Positions 1 through 9,253 of a DNA stretch of 64,000 bases are shown one piece after another. The DNA lies in contig DASSPH010000061.1 of NCBI GenBank assembly GCA_035699745.1, positions 1-64,000 of the forward strand. Reading direction: 5' to 3'. This stretch comes from Vicinamibacterales bacterium (lineage in GTDB: Bacteria > Acidobacteriota > Vicinamibacteria > Vicinamibacterales > 2-12-FULL-66-21). Under the pieces are notes generated by a model. It made no database searches. It was not told where the DNA came from and worked only from the letters and a program-made list of their open reading frames with translations. The position numbers were made by a program, and so were the translations under genes. Numbering within the stretch: the first letter of the stretch is position 1; the number at the start of each line of letters is the position of its first letter.

Positions 1-1
1 C

Positions 2-3000
2 AAGTGGGTGGTGTTCGGCGCGGCGGCCGCGCTCGCGCTCGTGGCCGCGGATGCGCTTCGCAGGACGCCGCTCGACGCGCTCCCCGACCTGTCGGATCCG
101 CAGGTGATCATCTACAGCGAGTGGATGGGACGCAGCCCGGATCTCGTGGAAGACCAGATCACCTACCCGCTGGTCCGCGCGCTCCAGAGCACGCCGGGCG
201 TGCAGACGGTCCGCGGCTACTCGATGTTCGGGATGAGCTTCACCTATGCGCTGTTCGCCGAGGGCACCGACATCTACTGGGCACGGACGCGGGTGCTCGA
301 GCAGCTCGGACGCGTGCAGCAGCAGCTGCCGCAGGGGGTGACCCCGACGCTTGGTCCGGACGCGAGCGGGATTGGCTGGGTCTATCAGTACGTCCTCAAG
401 GACGCCACGGGCCGCATGGATCTCGCGGAGCTGCGCGCCCTGCAGGACTTCACGGTGCGCCCCGCCCTGCAGGCGGTGACGGGCGTGGCGGAAGTGGCGT
501 CACTCGGCGGCTTCGAGCGCCAGTACCAGATCGTCGTCGACCCGGATCGACTCGTCGGCTTCGGGCTGACGCTGACGGACCTGACGCGATCGGTGCGGGA
601 CGCCAACGCCGAAGTCGGCGCCCGCGTGCTCGAGCTCGCCGGCCGCGAATACGTGCTCCGCGGCCGCGGGTACGTGAAAGATCTCCACGACCTCGAGCAG
701 AGTGTCGTGACGGTCGGCGCCGGCGGCACGCCCGTCCGGCTGAGGGACGTCGCCACCGTTCGCCACGGCCCCGAGATTCGCCGCGGCGCCGCGGACTTCA
801 ACGGCACGGGCGAGGCGGTCGGCGGCATCGTCGTGATGCGGATCGGTTCGAACGCGCTGCAGGTCATCGAAGCCGTGAAGCGAGAGATTGCGAACCTGCG
901 GCTGCCCGAAGGCGTCCGCCTCGTGCCGACGTACGATCGCTCGGACCTGATCCTCGGCTCGATCGCGACGCTGCGCGACACCCTGCTTCAGCAGGCCGTG
1001 ATCGTCACGATCATCTGCCTGATCTTCCTGTTCCACGCGCGCTCCGCGCTGGTGGTGATGCTCGTCCTGCCGCTGTCCGTCCTGTTCTCCTTCGTGGCGA
1101 TTCGCTACGCGGGCCTGTCGTCGAACATCATGTCGCTCGGCGGGATCGCGATCGCCATCGGAGAGCTCGCGGATGCGGCGATCGTGCTGATCGAGAACGC
1201 GCACGTCCGCCTGGCGGCCGCGCCGGCAGACGCCGATCGGAAGCGGATCATCGTGGACGCGTGCAAGGAAGTCGGCCGGCCGATCTTCTTTTCGCTCCTG
1301 CTGATCACGATCAGCTTCCTCCCCATCTTCACGCTGGCCGGCCAGGCGGGACGGTTGTTCACGCCCCTGGCGTACACCAAGACGTTTGCCATGTTCGCGG
1401 CGGCGGTTCTGTCGATCACGCTCGCGCCGCCGCTGATGGTGCTCCTGCTGAAAGGGCGCTTTCGCAACGAGCTGACCAACCCGGTCAGCCGCGCCCTGAC
1501 GGCTGTGTACCGTCCGATCGCGACAGTCATCGTCCGGTATCGCGTAGTCGTGGTCGCCGCGGCGGCCGTGCTGATGCTCGCGACCGTCCCGGTGTTCCAG
1601 CGGCTCGGCTCGGAGTTCATGCCGCCGCTCGACGAGGGTTCCCTGCTCGTCATGCCGACGACCTTCCCCGGCATCTCCATCGAGGAAGCGCGGCGGGCGA
1701 TGCAGCGTCAGCACCGGACGGCCATGACGTTCAAGGAGGTCGCGTCCGTGCACGGCAAGGCCGGCAGAGCCGAAACCGCGACCGATCCCGCGCAGCTGGA
1801 CATGATCGAATCGGTCGTCGCCCTGCGTCCGCGCGACGAGTGGCCGACCCGCCACACGCACCGCTGGTACAGCAACGCCGCGCCGGGGTGGCTGAAGCCC
1901 GTGCTGGCCGCCGTCTGGCCGGAAGAGCGGCGACGGACGCTCGCCGAGCTGTCGCGCGATCTCGACGCCGCGCTTCGCATGCCGGGGTACCAGATGGCGA
2001 TCGCACCACCGATCCGGACGCGGATCGACATGTTGACCACAGGCGTACGGACGCCGGTCGGCATCAAGGTGTACGGCGCCGACCTGAACGAGATCGAGCG
2101 GGTCAGCGTCGCGCTGGAAGGCATGCTGCGCCAGGTGCCAGGCACGCGCAGCACGTTCGCCGAGCGGCAGACCGGCCGCGAGTACGTGGACATCGTGCCG
2201 AATCGCGAAACGATCGCGCGCTACGGCCTGACCGTACGCGACGTTCAGGATGTCATCGAAGCGGCGATCGGCGGCATGCCGGTGTCGACCGCGATCGCGG
2301 GACGGGCGCGCTTCTCGATCAATCTGCGATACGCCGCAGACCGGCGTTCTGATCCGCAGGCACTCCGGCGGATCCTCGTGCCGGTGCAGTCCACGAGCGC
2401 CGCGTTCGACATCGGCGGCCCGAATGCCGGGGCGGGTGCAAGCACGCCATCTGGAAGTCTCGTGCGCACGGGGGGCGCCGCCGCGGGCGGCGGCATGGGC
2501 GCGATGGGCGGCGGTTCAACATCTGCGATGTCCTCGGCAGGGACGATGTCAGCCGCGCCTGCGGCGCTGCCGATGAGCGGCGCTGCGCAGCCCCCGGACC
2601 TCCTCGAGCAGTGGCGCCAGCCTGGCGCCGCCGTGCCGCTCGGCGAACTCGCCGACGTCCGCGTCGTCACGGGACCGCCGATGATCAAGGACGAGAACGG
2701 CGTGCTGGTCGGGTACGTATTCGCCGACATCGATCAGACCCGGCGCGATCTCGGCGGCTGGGTGGACGATGCGAAGGCGCTCGTCGCTGCGGAGCTGACG
2801 CTGCCGGAAGGCTACCGGCTGCAGTGGACCGGGCAGTACGAGTTCCTCGCCGAGATGGAGGCCCGTCTGCGGTACATCATCCCGCTCACCCTCGCGCTCG
2901 TGATCGGGCTGCTCTACCTGTCGATGCGCGGATGGCCGCAGACGTTCCTGGTGCTCTCGAGCCTGCCGTTCGCCGTCGCCGGCAGCATCTGGCTGCTCGC

Positions 3001-3397
3001 GTTGATGGACTACAACCTGTCGACCGCGGTCTGGGTAGGGCTGATCGCCGTCGCGGGGGTGGCGGCGGAGACGGGCATCGTGATGGTGGTGTATCTCGAC
3101 GAGGCGTTCACCCGCCACAAGGCGGAAGGAAGGATCCGGAGACCCGAGGACGTCGATGCCGCCGTCGTCGACGGCGCGAGCGCACGGGTGCGGCCGCTCG
3201 TCATGACGGTGGCGACGACCGTCCTCGGTCTGCTGCCGCTGCTGTGGGAGGCGGGTGTCGGTGCGGACGTCTCGGCACGGACGGCCGCTCCGGTCGTGGG
3301 CGGTCTCTGGTCGTGCATGCTGCTGACGCTGCTGGTCCTTCCTGCGGCGTATGCCATGTGGCGCCGCCATCAAGTAGGCGCCGCGCTCGCCGGATGA
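2..3397 (+). CDS. cusA: Cu(I)/Ag(I) efflux RND transporter, CusA family (5' end outside window)
   Basis: Inner-membrane proton-driven pump of a tripartite heavy-metal efflux complex. About 1,130 residues are present and only the first few N-terminal residues are missing. After the first membrane helix the text reads TPLDALPDLSDPQV, a hallmark of the heavy-metal RND family, and the GLSSNIMSLGGIAIAIGELAD stretch (around 1110-1180) carries the TM4 acidic residue of the proton relay. Two of the three CusA metal-binding methionines are present (in AMTFKEV and RIDMLTTG); the third (GGMP) is shifted by one position. That supports copper/silver over zinc or cobalt. A Gly/Ala/Ser linker with five Met is inserted in the periplasmic domain at about 2402-2640. 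The partner CusB and CusC genes should lie upstream, outside the window. Family assignment is secure; the exact substrate is inferred. Confidence 0.93.
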   Translation, partial: KWVVFGAAAALALVAADALRRTPLDALPDLSDPQVIIYSEWMGRSPDLVEDQITYPLVRALQSTPGVQTVRGYSMFGMSFTYALFAEGTDIYWARTRVLEQLGRVQQQLPQGVTPTLGPDASGIGWVYQYVLKDATGRMDLAELRALQDFTVRPALQAVTGVAEVASLGGFERQYQIVVDPDRLVGFGLTLTDLTRSVRDANAEVGARVLELAGREYVLRGRGYVKDLHDLEQSVVTVGAGGTPVRLRDVATVRHGPEIRRGAADFNGTGEAVGGIVVMRIGSNALQVIEAVKREIANLRLPEGVRLVPTYDRSDLILGSIATLRDTLLQQAVIVTIICLIFLFHARSALVVMLVLPLSVLFSFVAIRYAGLSSNIMSLGGIAIAIGELADAAIVLIENAHVRLAAAPADADRKRIIVDACKEVGRPIFFSLLLITISFLPIFTLAGQAGRLFTPLAYTKTFAMFAAAVLSITLAPPLMVLLLKGRFRNELTNPVSRALTAVYRPIATVIVRYRVVVVAAAAVLMLATVPVFQRLGSEFMPPLDEGSLLVMPTTFPGISIEEARRAMQRQHRTAMTFKEVASVHGKAGRAETATDPAQLDMIESVVALRPRDEWPTRHTHRWYSNAAPGWLKPVLAAVWPEERRRTLAELSRDLDAALRMPGYQMAIAPPIRTRIDMLTTGVRTPVGIKVYGADLNEIERVSVALEGMLRQVPGTRSTFAERQTGREYVDIVPNRETIARYGLTVRDVQDVIEAAIGGMPVSTAIAGRARFSINLRYAADRRSDPQALRRILVPVQSTSAAFDIGGPNAGAGASTPSGSLVRTGGAAAGGGMGAMGGGSTSAMSSAGTMSAAPAALPMSGAAQPPDLLEQWRQPGAAVPLGELADVRVVTGPPMIKDENGVLVGYVFADIDQTRRDLGGWVDDAKALVAAELTLPEGYRLQWTGQYEFLAEMEARLRYIIPLTLALVIGLLYLSMRGWPQTFLVLSSLPFAVAGSIWLLALMDYNLSTAVWVGLIAVAGVAAETGIVMVVYLDEAFTRHKAEGRIRRPEDVDAAVVDGASARVRPLVMTVATTVLGLLPLLWEAGVGADVSARTAAPVVGGLWSCMLLTLLVLPAAYAMWRRHQVGAALAG

Positions 3398-3538
3398 CGC
3401 CGGTCACCGGGCTGCCCTGGCGTCTGCCGTCGAGCACGAAACTGTAAGGGAGCGACGAATTGTGACGGTCGGCCCCGGCGTGGGACGCAAATACACGCCG
3501 GTTCTCGCCGGGACCCTGATTTGCTCCGGCCAGACTCG

Positions 3539-3955
3539 ATGCCTGGGTCCGCGGGCGCGCCCATCCTGATCGTCGAGGACGACCGCAACGCGCTGTCAGG
3601 GTACATCGAGTACCTGACGGACGCGGGCTACGAGGTCGTCGGCGTGCCCGATGGCTCCGCCGCGCTCCCGGTTGCGGCCACGCGCGGCGCGAGTGTCGTG
3701 GTCACCGACATTGCGCTGCCTGGAATGGACGGCTTCGACTTGACGGTCGCGCTGCGAGCGGCGCCCCTGACGCAAGACGTGCCGGTCATCGGATTGACCG
3801 CGAACTGGAGCCGCGAGACGCACGTTCGCGCCGCCGCCGTGCAGATGGTCGCGGTCCTGAGGAAGCCCTGTTTGCCATCGCACCTGGTGGCCGAGCTGGA
3901 GCGAGTTCTGGCGGGAGAGCGGCCGGAGCGATCGAGGGACGCGCGTCGGATATAG
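3539..3955 (+). CDS. stand-alone response-regulator receiver protein
   Basis: 138 residues containing only a CheY-like receiver domain. The acidic pair is in ILIVEDD, the phospho-acceptor is Asp57 in VVTDIALPGMDG, the conserved Thr is in GLTAN and the Lys is Lys109 in LRKP. There is no output domain, so it probably acts by protein-protein contact or in a phosphorelay. No histidine kinase is adjacent; the nearest gene upstream is the metal pump, 140 bp away. ATG 3539 is preferred over an in-frame TTG at 3521; neither has a clear ribosome-binding site. Confidence 0.8.
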   Translation: MPGSAGAPILIVEDDRNALSGYIEYLTDAGYEVVGVPDGSAALPVAATRGASVVVTDIALPGMDGFDLTVALRAAPLTQDVPVIGLTANWSRETHVRAAAVQMVAVLRKPCLPSHLVAELERVLAGERPERSRDARRI

Positions 3956-4039
3956 CTGAGCGAACGAGCCCCTGACTGCCGGTCATTCGATCCGCTGTTC
4001 GACCGTCCATCGGATCGACGTTTGACGTACACTCCCCCC

Positions 4040-4345
4040 GTGAGCTTACAGCCGCCATCGCCCCGATCCGACTGGGAGGCGTTCATCGACGTCCTCGACC
4101 TGGCAGGCCAGGCTGGAAACATCGCCGGCGTGACGCTTCCGGCGATTGCCGGGACCTCGGCCGGCAAGCGATTCGACGAGTTGACCAGCCTCGAAGTCAA
4201 GGAGCTGTCGCGCCTGGCGAGCTCGCAGGGGTGCCGCGGCGAAATCCTCGCCGTGATGTGGCGCGACCTGCAGTGGAAAGTGAAGCAGCAGAAGAAGCTG
4301 GATCAGAAGCGAAGCGGCGGCGCCCGGCGCAGCTTCGGCCGCTAG
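4040..4345 (+). CDS. conserved-type small hypothetical protein
   Basis: 101 residues, not recognised. The N-terminal half is mildly hydrophobic (FIDVLDLAGQAGNIAGVTLP) and the C-terminus is strongly basic (KVKQQKKLDQKRSGG), so a nucleic-acid or membrane-surface role is possible but unproven. GTG 4040 is chosen because a -10-like TACACT at 4028-4033 ends six bases before it, the same spacing seen at other genes here, which suggests a leaderless mRNA. An in-frame TTG at 4022 is the alternative start. Confidence 0.5.
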   Translation: MSLQPPSPRSDWEAFIDVLDLAGQAGNIAGVTLPAIAGTSAGKRFDELTSLEVKELSRLASSQGCRGEILAVMWRDLQWKVKQQKKLDQKRSGGARRSFGR

Positions 4346-4373
4346 CCGGATCCCGGGTCGCGGGCAGGAGCCG

Positions 4374-5210
4374 TCAAGCCGCGTTCACTGGATACCTGCC
4401 GAAGAAGGCCGCCAGCGAGGCGGCGACCGGCTCGGGGCGCTGCATGTGCAGGAGGTGGCCGACGCCGGGGATCGTGCACTCCTCGACCTGCGCGAACCAG
4501 GCCCGGAGCTGCTGAGCCACGTCGATCCATAGCGGCTCGGTATTGCTGCCAATCACCGACAGCACCGGCTGGCGGATCGTCGCGGCCTGCTCCACGCCGA
4601 ATGTCCAGGAGGTGAGCGCCGGCAGCTCGATGCCGAAGAAGGTGTCGGCATCCGCGAGGGCCTGCGACACGGCCCCTGGAATGCGATCGTCGAGCAGCGC
4701 CCGGCATGTTTTCCATTCGAGGCCGCTGACCGTGCTCATGAACGCCGCGAGCGCTGCCTCGTGCTCGCCGGCGGAATAAGCCGCGAAGGCGGGCCCGGCC
4801 TTCCCGAGAAAATCTGCGGCACCGGGTACCGATAGAAGCGACGGCTCGAGCAGCGCGAGGGTATGGACGAGCGCCGGACGCTCGGCCGCGAGCTGCAGCG
4901 CGACAGCGGCGCCGCTCGAGTGGCCAACGACGTGCGCGCAGCGCACGCCGAGATGATCGAGCAGCGCGGCGGCGTCCGCCGCATGGTCCGCGATGCCCAC
5001 CGGTGGAGGCGTGTGGGTGCTGCCGGCCCAGCCGCGCTTGTGATACGTGATCAGCCGGTAGCGGTCGGCCAGCGCCCGCTCCGAGGCCAGCGGCAGAAAA
5101 CCGTCCGCGACAACCGGGCTGATGAACAGCACCGGTTCGCCGGCCCCGGCTGCTTCGTATTCGAGTTCCACGCCGTTCACCTGCGCGCGCCGCATCGTGC
5201 GCCGTTGCAT
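4374..5210 (-). CDS. alpha/beta hydrolase
   Basis: 278-residue soluble alpha/beta-hydrolase fold protein. The nucleophile elbow is G-H-S-S-G with Ser98. The oxyanion/lid region follows LFISPVVADG, and the catalytic His lies in GVGHLLHMQRPE near the C-terminus. The usual acid-residue loop reads IGSNTEP rather than the common GxxDP, so the acid may be Glu or sit elsewhere. The start is set at ATG 5210, which has AGGAGG about seven bases upstream; the reading frame stays open further upstream but without family similarity. It is divergent from the TPR regulator at 5354, leaving a 143-bp shared promoter region. Substrate unknown. Confidence 0.85.
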   Translation of the reverse strand: MQRRTMRRAQVNGVELEYEAAGAGEPVLFISPVVADGFLPLASERALADRYRLITYHKRGWAGSTHTPPPVGIADHAADAAALLDHLGVRCAHVVGHSSGAAVALQLAAERPALVHTLALLEPSLLSVPGAADFLGKAGPAFAAYSAGEHEAALAAFMSTVSGLEWKTCRALLDDRIPGAVSQALADADTFFGIELPALTSWTFGVEQAATIRQPVLSVIGSNTEPLWIDVAQQLRAWFAQVEECTIPGVGHLLHMQRPEPVAASLAAFFGRYPVNAA

Positions 5211-5353
5211 GCTCGTCCTCCTGGAATGCCGGATCGCCGGAATCGGCTCTCTGCTTATGAGGGCGTGACAAACGGTGTTACGGTGGGAACTTCGCTCGTC
5301 ACCAAGGACGCCCCGGCGGCGCCGCTCGGATACACGCGACCTCGAGGATCGAC

Positions 5354-7441
5354 ATGCAAGAGGCGACTGACGCGGCGCTTTGCCAGGCGCGAGAGGCCGC
5401 GGCCCGCGGGGACTGGCCGGACGCCTACGAGCGGCTGAGCGCGGCGGACGCGAAGACGCCGCTGGCGGGACCCGACCTGGCGCTGCTTGCCGGCGTCGCG
5501 TATGCGGCAGGCCATCTCGACGCGACCATCGACGCCTGGGAGCGGGTCTACAGGGCCAGTCTGCAGGCCGGCGGCCGCCTCGAGGCGGCCGGTGCGGCGG
5601 TTCGTGTCGCCATGCACCTCCTGTTCGACACGGCTCTCCTGGCGCCGGTGCGCGGGTGGCTCGCGCGCGCCGAACGGCTCCTCGTCGATGTGCAGACCGA
5701 CACGTCCGTTCACGCCTGGCTCGCGGTCGTCCGCAATTACGAACGTCTGTTCTCAGGTGACTTCGCCAGCGCACGAACGTGGGCGCGACGCGCGATCGCG
5801 GCGGGAGCGGAGCACGATCCCGCCGCGGCCGCGATCGGCCGGATCGCGGAGGCGCGCAGCCTGATTCTCCAGGGGGAAGTATCGCGAGGTCTCGCGCTGC
5901 TGAATGAAGCGGCCGTGGCGGCCGTCACCGGCGAGCTCGATCCGCTGTGGACGGGACTGGTCTACTGCGAGGTGGTCTGCGCGTTCCAGGCGCTCGGGCA
6001 GTACGACCTCGCCGAGGAGTGGACCAAGGAGATGGAGCGCTGGCGGCATGGCAAGCCCGTCGGGAGTCTCCACGGCCGCTGCCGCGTGCATCGTGCGGAA
6101 ATCCTCCGGCTGCGCGGGCGGTGCGCCGACGCAGAGACGGAGATCCTGAAGGCCTGCGAGGAACTGCGTCCCTATCTGCGGCGCGAGTTCGGCTGGCCGC
6201 TGACCGAGCTGGGCCGCATCCGGTTCCGCAAGGGCGACATTCACGGCGCGGAGGATGCGTTTCTCGACGCTCACGAAGCGGGATGGGATCCGCAGCCCGG
6301 CCTCGCGCTGGTGTACCTGGCGCGCGGCGACGTCGCGCGTGCCGCCGCGTCCATTCGCGAAGCGCTCGGCGGACGTTCGACGATTCCCTCGAAGGAGTGG
6401 CCGCCGAACACGGAACTCCGCCGCGCGCCGCTGCTCGAGGCGCAAGTGGCGATCGAGATCGCGGCTGGGGATCTCGTCGCGGCGAAGTCGGCGGCGAACG
6501 AACTCGGCCAGGTCGCGGCACTCTTCCAGAGCAAGGCGCTTGCGGCGAGCGCGGCGCTCGCCGGCGCCCGCGTACGAATGGCGGGAGGGGACGCCGCCGG
6601 CGCCAGCACCGACTTCCAGGCCGCGGCACAGGCGTGGAGCGACATCGGCGCCCCGTACGAAACCGCCGGTGCCAGGATGGATCTCGGGCACTCGCTCCGG
6701 GCCCTCGGGAAGGAGGAGCGTGCGCTGCTCGAATTCCGTGCGGCTCGTGCCACGTTCGAACGCATCGGTGCGGCGCATGAGGCGGCCCGCGCCGCTCAGG
6801 CCTGCGCCGCCGCGGCCGAGCCGTCATCAGCGCCGCCGGCTGACGCGCACACCGCCGTCGTGCTTCGCGAAGGTGAGTACTGGTCGGTCGGGTTCGCGGG
6901 CCGCACCTCGCGCCTGCGCGACTCGAAGGGTCTCGGGTATCTTGCGCGCCTGGTCGCCAGCCCCGGAAGAGAGTTCCACGTGCTGGATCTCGTCGCCGCG
7001 CACACCGGGAGACCCGCGGGCAGCGACGCGGGGACCCGTTTTCTTCCCGACGCGGGTGATGCCGGCGAGCACCTCGATCGGCGCGCGGCGCAGGCCTATC
7101 GCCGCCGCCTCGCGGACATCGACGACGACCTCGCGGATGCGCGACAGACGGGCGACATCGAACGCGCGGCGCAGGCGGATGCGGAACGCGAATATCTCAT
7201 TCGGGAACTGGCGCGTGCCGTGGGACTGGGCGGGCGCCATCGACGGGCGGGGTCCGCGTCCGAACGCGCCAGGAGCGCGGTGACGAGGGCGGTCCGCCAG
7301 GCCCTCGCCCGCATCCGCGAGCACCATTCCCCGCTGGGCGAGCATCTCGATCGCACGGTTCGGACCGGCACCCGCTGCGCGTATGAGCCGGCGTTTCGAG
7401 CGGCCATGGCCGGCGGATCGCCGCGACGTCCGCGGCGGTGA
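5354..7441 (+). CDS. TPR-repeat protein with C-terminal regulator-associated domain
   Basis: 695 residues, no signal peptide. Residues about 1-490 are helical TPR-like repeats (for example ALGQYDLAEEW, ALGKEERALLEFRAA). The C-terminal part (GEYWSVGFAGRTSRLRDSKG, then LARLVASPGREFHVLDL) matches a domain found beside AAA/LuxR-type regulatory ATPases in large bacterial regulators, ending in a basic helix-rich region with RTGTRCAYEP. It is probably a cytoplasmic regulatory or scaffold protein; no DNA-binding domain is evident. It is divergent from the alpha/beta hydrolase, which is a plausible target. Its last 245 bases overlap the 3' end of the convergent metallopeptidase frame. Confidence 0.72.
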   Translation: MQEATDAALCQAREAAARGDWPDAYERLSAADAKTPLAGPDLALLAGVAYAAGHLDATIDAWERVYRASLQAGGRLEAAGAAVRVAMHLLFDTALLAPVRGWLARAERLLVDVQTDTSVHAWLAVVRNYERLFSGDFASARTWARRAIAAGAEHDPAAAAIGRIAEARSLILQGEVSRGLALLNEAAVAAVTGELDPLWTGLVYCEVVCAFQALGQYDLAEEWTKEMERWRHGKPVGSLHGRCRVHRAEILRLRGRCADAETEILKACEELRPYLRREFGWPLTELGRIRFRKGDIHGAEDAFLDAHEAGWDPQPGLALVYLARGDVARAAASIREALGGRSTIPSKEWPPNTELRRAPLLEAQVAIEIAAGDLVAAKSAANELGQVAALFQSKALAASAALAGARVRMAGGDAAGASTDFQAAAQAWSDIGAPYETAGARMDLGHSLRALGKEERALLEFRAARATFERIGAAHEAARAAQACAAAAEPSSAPPADAHTAVVLREGEYWSVGFAGRTSRLRDSKGLGYLARLVASPGREFHVLDLVAAHTGRPAGSDAGTRFLPDAGDAGEHLDRRAAQAYRRRLADIDDDLADARQTGDIERAAQADAEREYLIRELARAVGLGGRHRRAGSASERARSAVTRAVRQALARIREHHSPLGEHLDRTVRTGTRCAYEPAFRAAMAGGSPRRPRR

Positions 7442-8000
7442 ACGCCCAGTCCGTCGCGTCGTTTCGCCGAATCTCCGCCGGCGTCCACCTGCGGCGCATC
7501 AGCCCGCGGGGCGTGTGCGCCGGGTTGCGCATCATCAGATGCCCCAGTTCGTGCGCGACCACGCGACTGAGCAACACCGCGACGTCCGTCTCCGTCTCGG
7601 CCGCCAGCTCCGCGACGCAGTTGACGTACACGGTCGCCAGCACGCCGCCCGACTGGCGCACGACCAGGGCTTCACCGAGCGTGATCCGCGTGCCCGCGCA
7701 GCCGGTCGTGTCGCGCAGCAGCAGCACGAGTTCGGACGGCCCGATCGGCACGCCGCAGGTCGCGGGTGAATTCAGGCCCGTGCACTCGTGCCAGCGCACG
7801 TCCACCAGCGCGGCCAGCAGCACGGTCCCCGCGTCCGCGAGCGCCTGTTGCCGCAGCGAGGGAGCAAGGCCGGCGCTCTGATACACCCGAACCGTGAGGC
7901 CGATGCGGGGCACGGCGGCCGCGGCAAGCGAGGTCGGCCGCATCCCCGCGACCGCGCAGGCGAGGATGAAGCCGAGTGAACAGGTGGTGGCGTGGCGCAT
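7197..8000 (-). CDS. secreted HEXXH zinc metallopeptidase-like protein
   Basis: Up to 267 residues. The N-terminus is a Sec-type signal (MRHATTCSLGFILACAVAG). The active site reads VVAHELGHLMMRNPAH followed by RGLM, i.e. HEXXH, a third His eight residues after the motif, and a Met-turn-like GLM. Short secreted proteins with this arrangement recur in Acidobacteriota. Sequence after about AADVAAIRRPW is Arg/Pro/Gly-rich and lies over the 3' end of the convergent TPR gene, so the folded domain probably ends near 7440 and the tail may be nonfunctional read-through. ATG 8000 is preferred over GTG 8006. Substrate unknown. Confidence 0.7.
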   Translation of the reverse strand: MRHATTCSLGFILACAVAGMRPTSLAAAAVPRIGLTVRVYQSAGLAPSLRQQALADAGTVLLAALVDVRWHECTGLNSPATCGVPIGPSELVLLLRDTTGCAGTRITLGEALVVRQSGGVLATVYVNCVAELAAETETDVAVLLSRVVAHELGHLMMRNPAHTPRGLMRRRWTPAEIRRNDATDWAFTAADVAAIRRPWPLETPAHTRSGCRSEPCDRDARPAGNGARGCGRGPGGPPSSPRSWRVRTRTPPVDGARPVPRHAPVPE

Positions 8001-8037
8001 CGACACGGTGTGCAGGACCTCGAGCCGATGCGGACAT

Positions 8038-8865
8038 CTAGCGGATCATTGCGCCGACGAGCCGATTCAGGGCCTGAACCTCCGGCAGGCTGACCTCCCT
8101 GAAGTCGACTGACGGGCCCGTCAGATCGGCGAACGCGATCGCCGCGCCGCTCTGGCTGGTGCAGAAGACCTGCTCGACGTCCTTCACTCGCACCGTCGCC
8201 GCGATGTTGCCGGTTGCCTTGGAGCGGAACCGCACCACGAATTCATAACCGGGGGACGGGCTCGCCTCCACGGTGCAGAAGTTCCCGAGACCGCTCACGT
8301 CCGCGGTGATGATGCCCTGCGGAAAACCAGCCACGCCAGACAGCAGGGTCGGAAGCCGGACGCCCGTCGCCGGATCCTCGACGCCCTCCCGATCGGTCGC
8401 GCCGAAGATGATCGCGTCGCGCCCGGGCCCGCCGATGAACACCTCGCTGCCGTCGCCCGGGGCCCACAGATTCACGTCGTCGCCCGGACCGCCGAACATG
8501 ATGTCGCTGTTGGGCGGACCACCGGGGGCGGCTCCGCCGTCGGGCCCGCCGAGGATGATGTCGTCGCCCGGACCACCATCCATGACGTCGCTGCCGCTCA
8601 GTCCGAACATGACGTCGTTGCCGGACCCGCCGTCGAGGACGTCAGTACGGTTGAGCGACTGGTTCCCGGCCGCGCCCGCCTGAATCAGCGGGTTGGTCTG
8701 GTTGTCGTCGTCGAGGCCGATGAGGAGCTGCGGCCCCTTCCCGATGTCGAGCAGAGCCGCCTGCGTCGGGTGCCCGGAGATCAGGATGAATCCCGCCAAC
8801 GCGGCCAGCGCACCGGCTGACAACGCAGAAAGACCGAAACGGTACCCGAATTTCAACTGACTCAT
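8038..8865 (-). CDS. secreted RTX-type Ca2+-binding repeat protein
   Basis: 275 residues. A signal peptide or membrane anchor (FGLSALSAGALAALAGFILIS) precedes a block of Gly/Asp-rich nonapeptide repeats at about residues 75-150 (GGSGND, GGPGDD, GGPGRD), which fold as a calcium-binding parallel beta-roll. The C-terminal about 120 residues form a separate non-repeat domain with two Cys. The N-terminal Sec signal is unlike classic RTX toxins, which use C-terminal type-1 secretion signals; no type-1 secretion genes are nearby. ATG 8865 has GAGGAG about ten bases upstream. A structural or adhesive surface role is inferred. Confidence 0.78.
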   Translation of the reverse strand: MSQLKFGYRFGLSALSAGALAALAGFILISGHPTQAALLDIGKGPQLLIGLDDDNQTNPLIQAGAAGNQSLNRTDVLDGGSGNDVMFGLSGSDVMDGGPGDDIILGGPDGGAAPGGPPNSDIMFGGPGDDVNLWAPGDGSEVFIGGPGRDAIIFGATDREGVEDPATGVRLPTLLSGVAGFPQGIITADVSGLGNFCTVEASPSPGYEFVVRFRSKATGNIAATVRVKDVEQVFCTSQSGAAIAFADLTGPSVDFREVSLPEVQALNRLVGAMIR

Positions 8866-8905
8866 TGTGGTGTTTTCTCCTCTGATGAACCGCCGCACAT
8901 TGCTG

Positions 8906-8920
8906 TGACTGTCGCAGTCA
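8906..8920. promoter_or_regulatory. short perfect palindrome in a divergent promoter region
   Basis: TGACTG-TCG-CAGTCA lies between the RTX gene (minus) and the DUF5777 cluster (plus). It is an operator-like inverted repeat with a 3-base centre. No regulator is assigned. Confidence 0.3.
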
Positions 8921-9053
8921 GCGTGCGCGCATATCGATCCAACCGGAAGAGACCCGTGGATATTCCACGGCCGCCTGCCAGGCGCGAAACGTACGGATGC
9001 TGTGCGACTGATGTGGGTGGTCGGCGCTGCGAGGACGGCTCACACTGTCCACC

Positions 9054-9230
9054 ATGACCGCAAGCGCTCGACGCGCAGCCGCCACGCGAAGGCAGACGAG
9101 ACGGTTCGCACCGCTGCTGCTCCTTGCATTGCCGTTCGTCGTCGCGCTGGCGCCGGACCTCGCCGAGGCCACGCGCGCCATTCACGTCAGGGTGTCGCAG
9201 GTCCTGTCGGTCGTGACACCACGTTCGTAA
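9054..9230 (+). CDS. 58-residue signal-peptide-like small protein
   Basis: Arg-rich N-terminus (ARRAAATRRQTRR) followed by a hydrophobic stretch (FAPLLLLALPFVVALA) and a short polar tail: the shape of a twin-arginine-like or Sec signal, or of a single-pass micropeptide. It ends 23 bases before the DUF5777 gene and probably shares its transcript. No homologue recognised. Confidence 0.4.
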   Translation: MTASARRAAATRRQTRRFAPLLLLALPFVVALAPDLAEATRAIHVRVSQVLSVVTPRS

Positions 9231-9253
9231 ACGCAGATTCGAAGAAGGCCCTC

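Noticed and set aside
5255-5713. Upstream extension of the alpha/beta hydrolase into the TPR gene
   Set aside because: Similarity and a good ribosome-binding site begin at ATG 5210; the upstream residues are antisense to the TPR gene.
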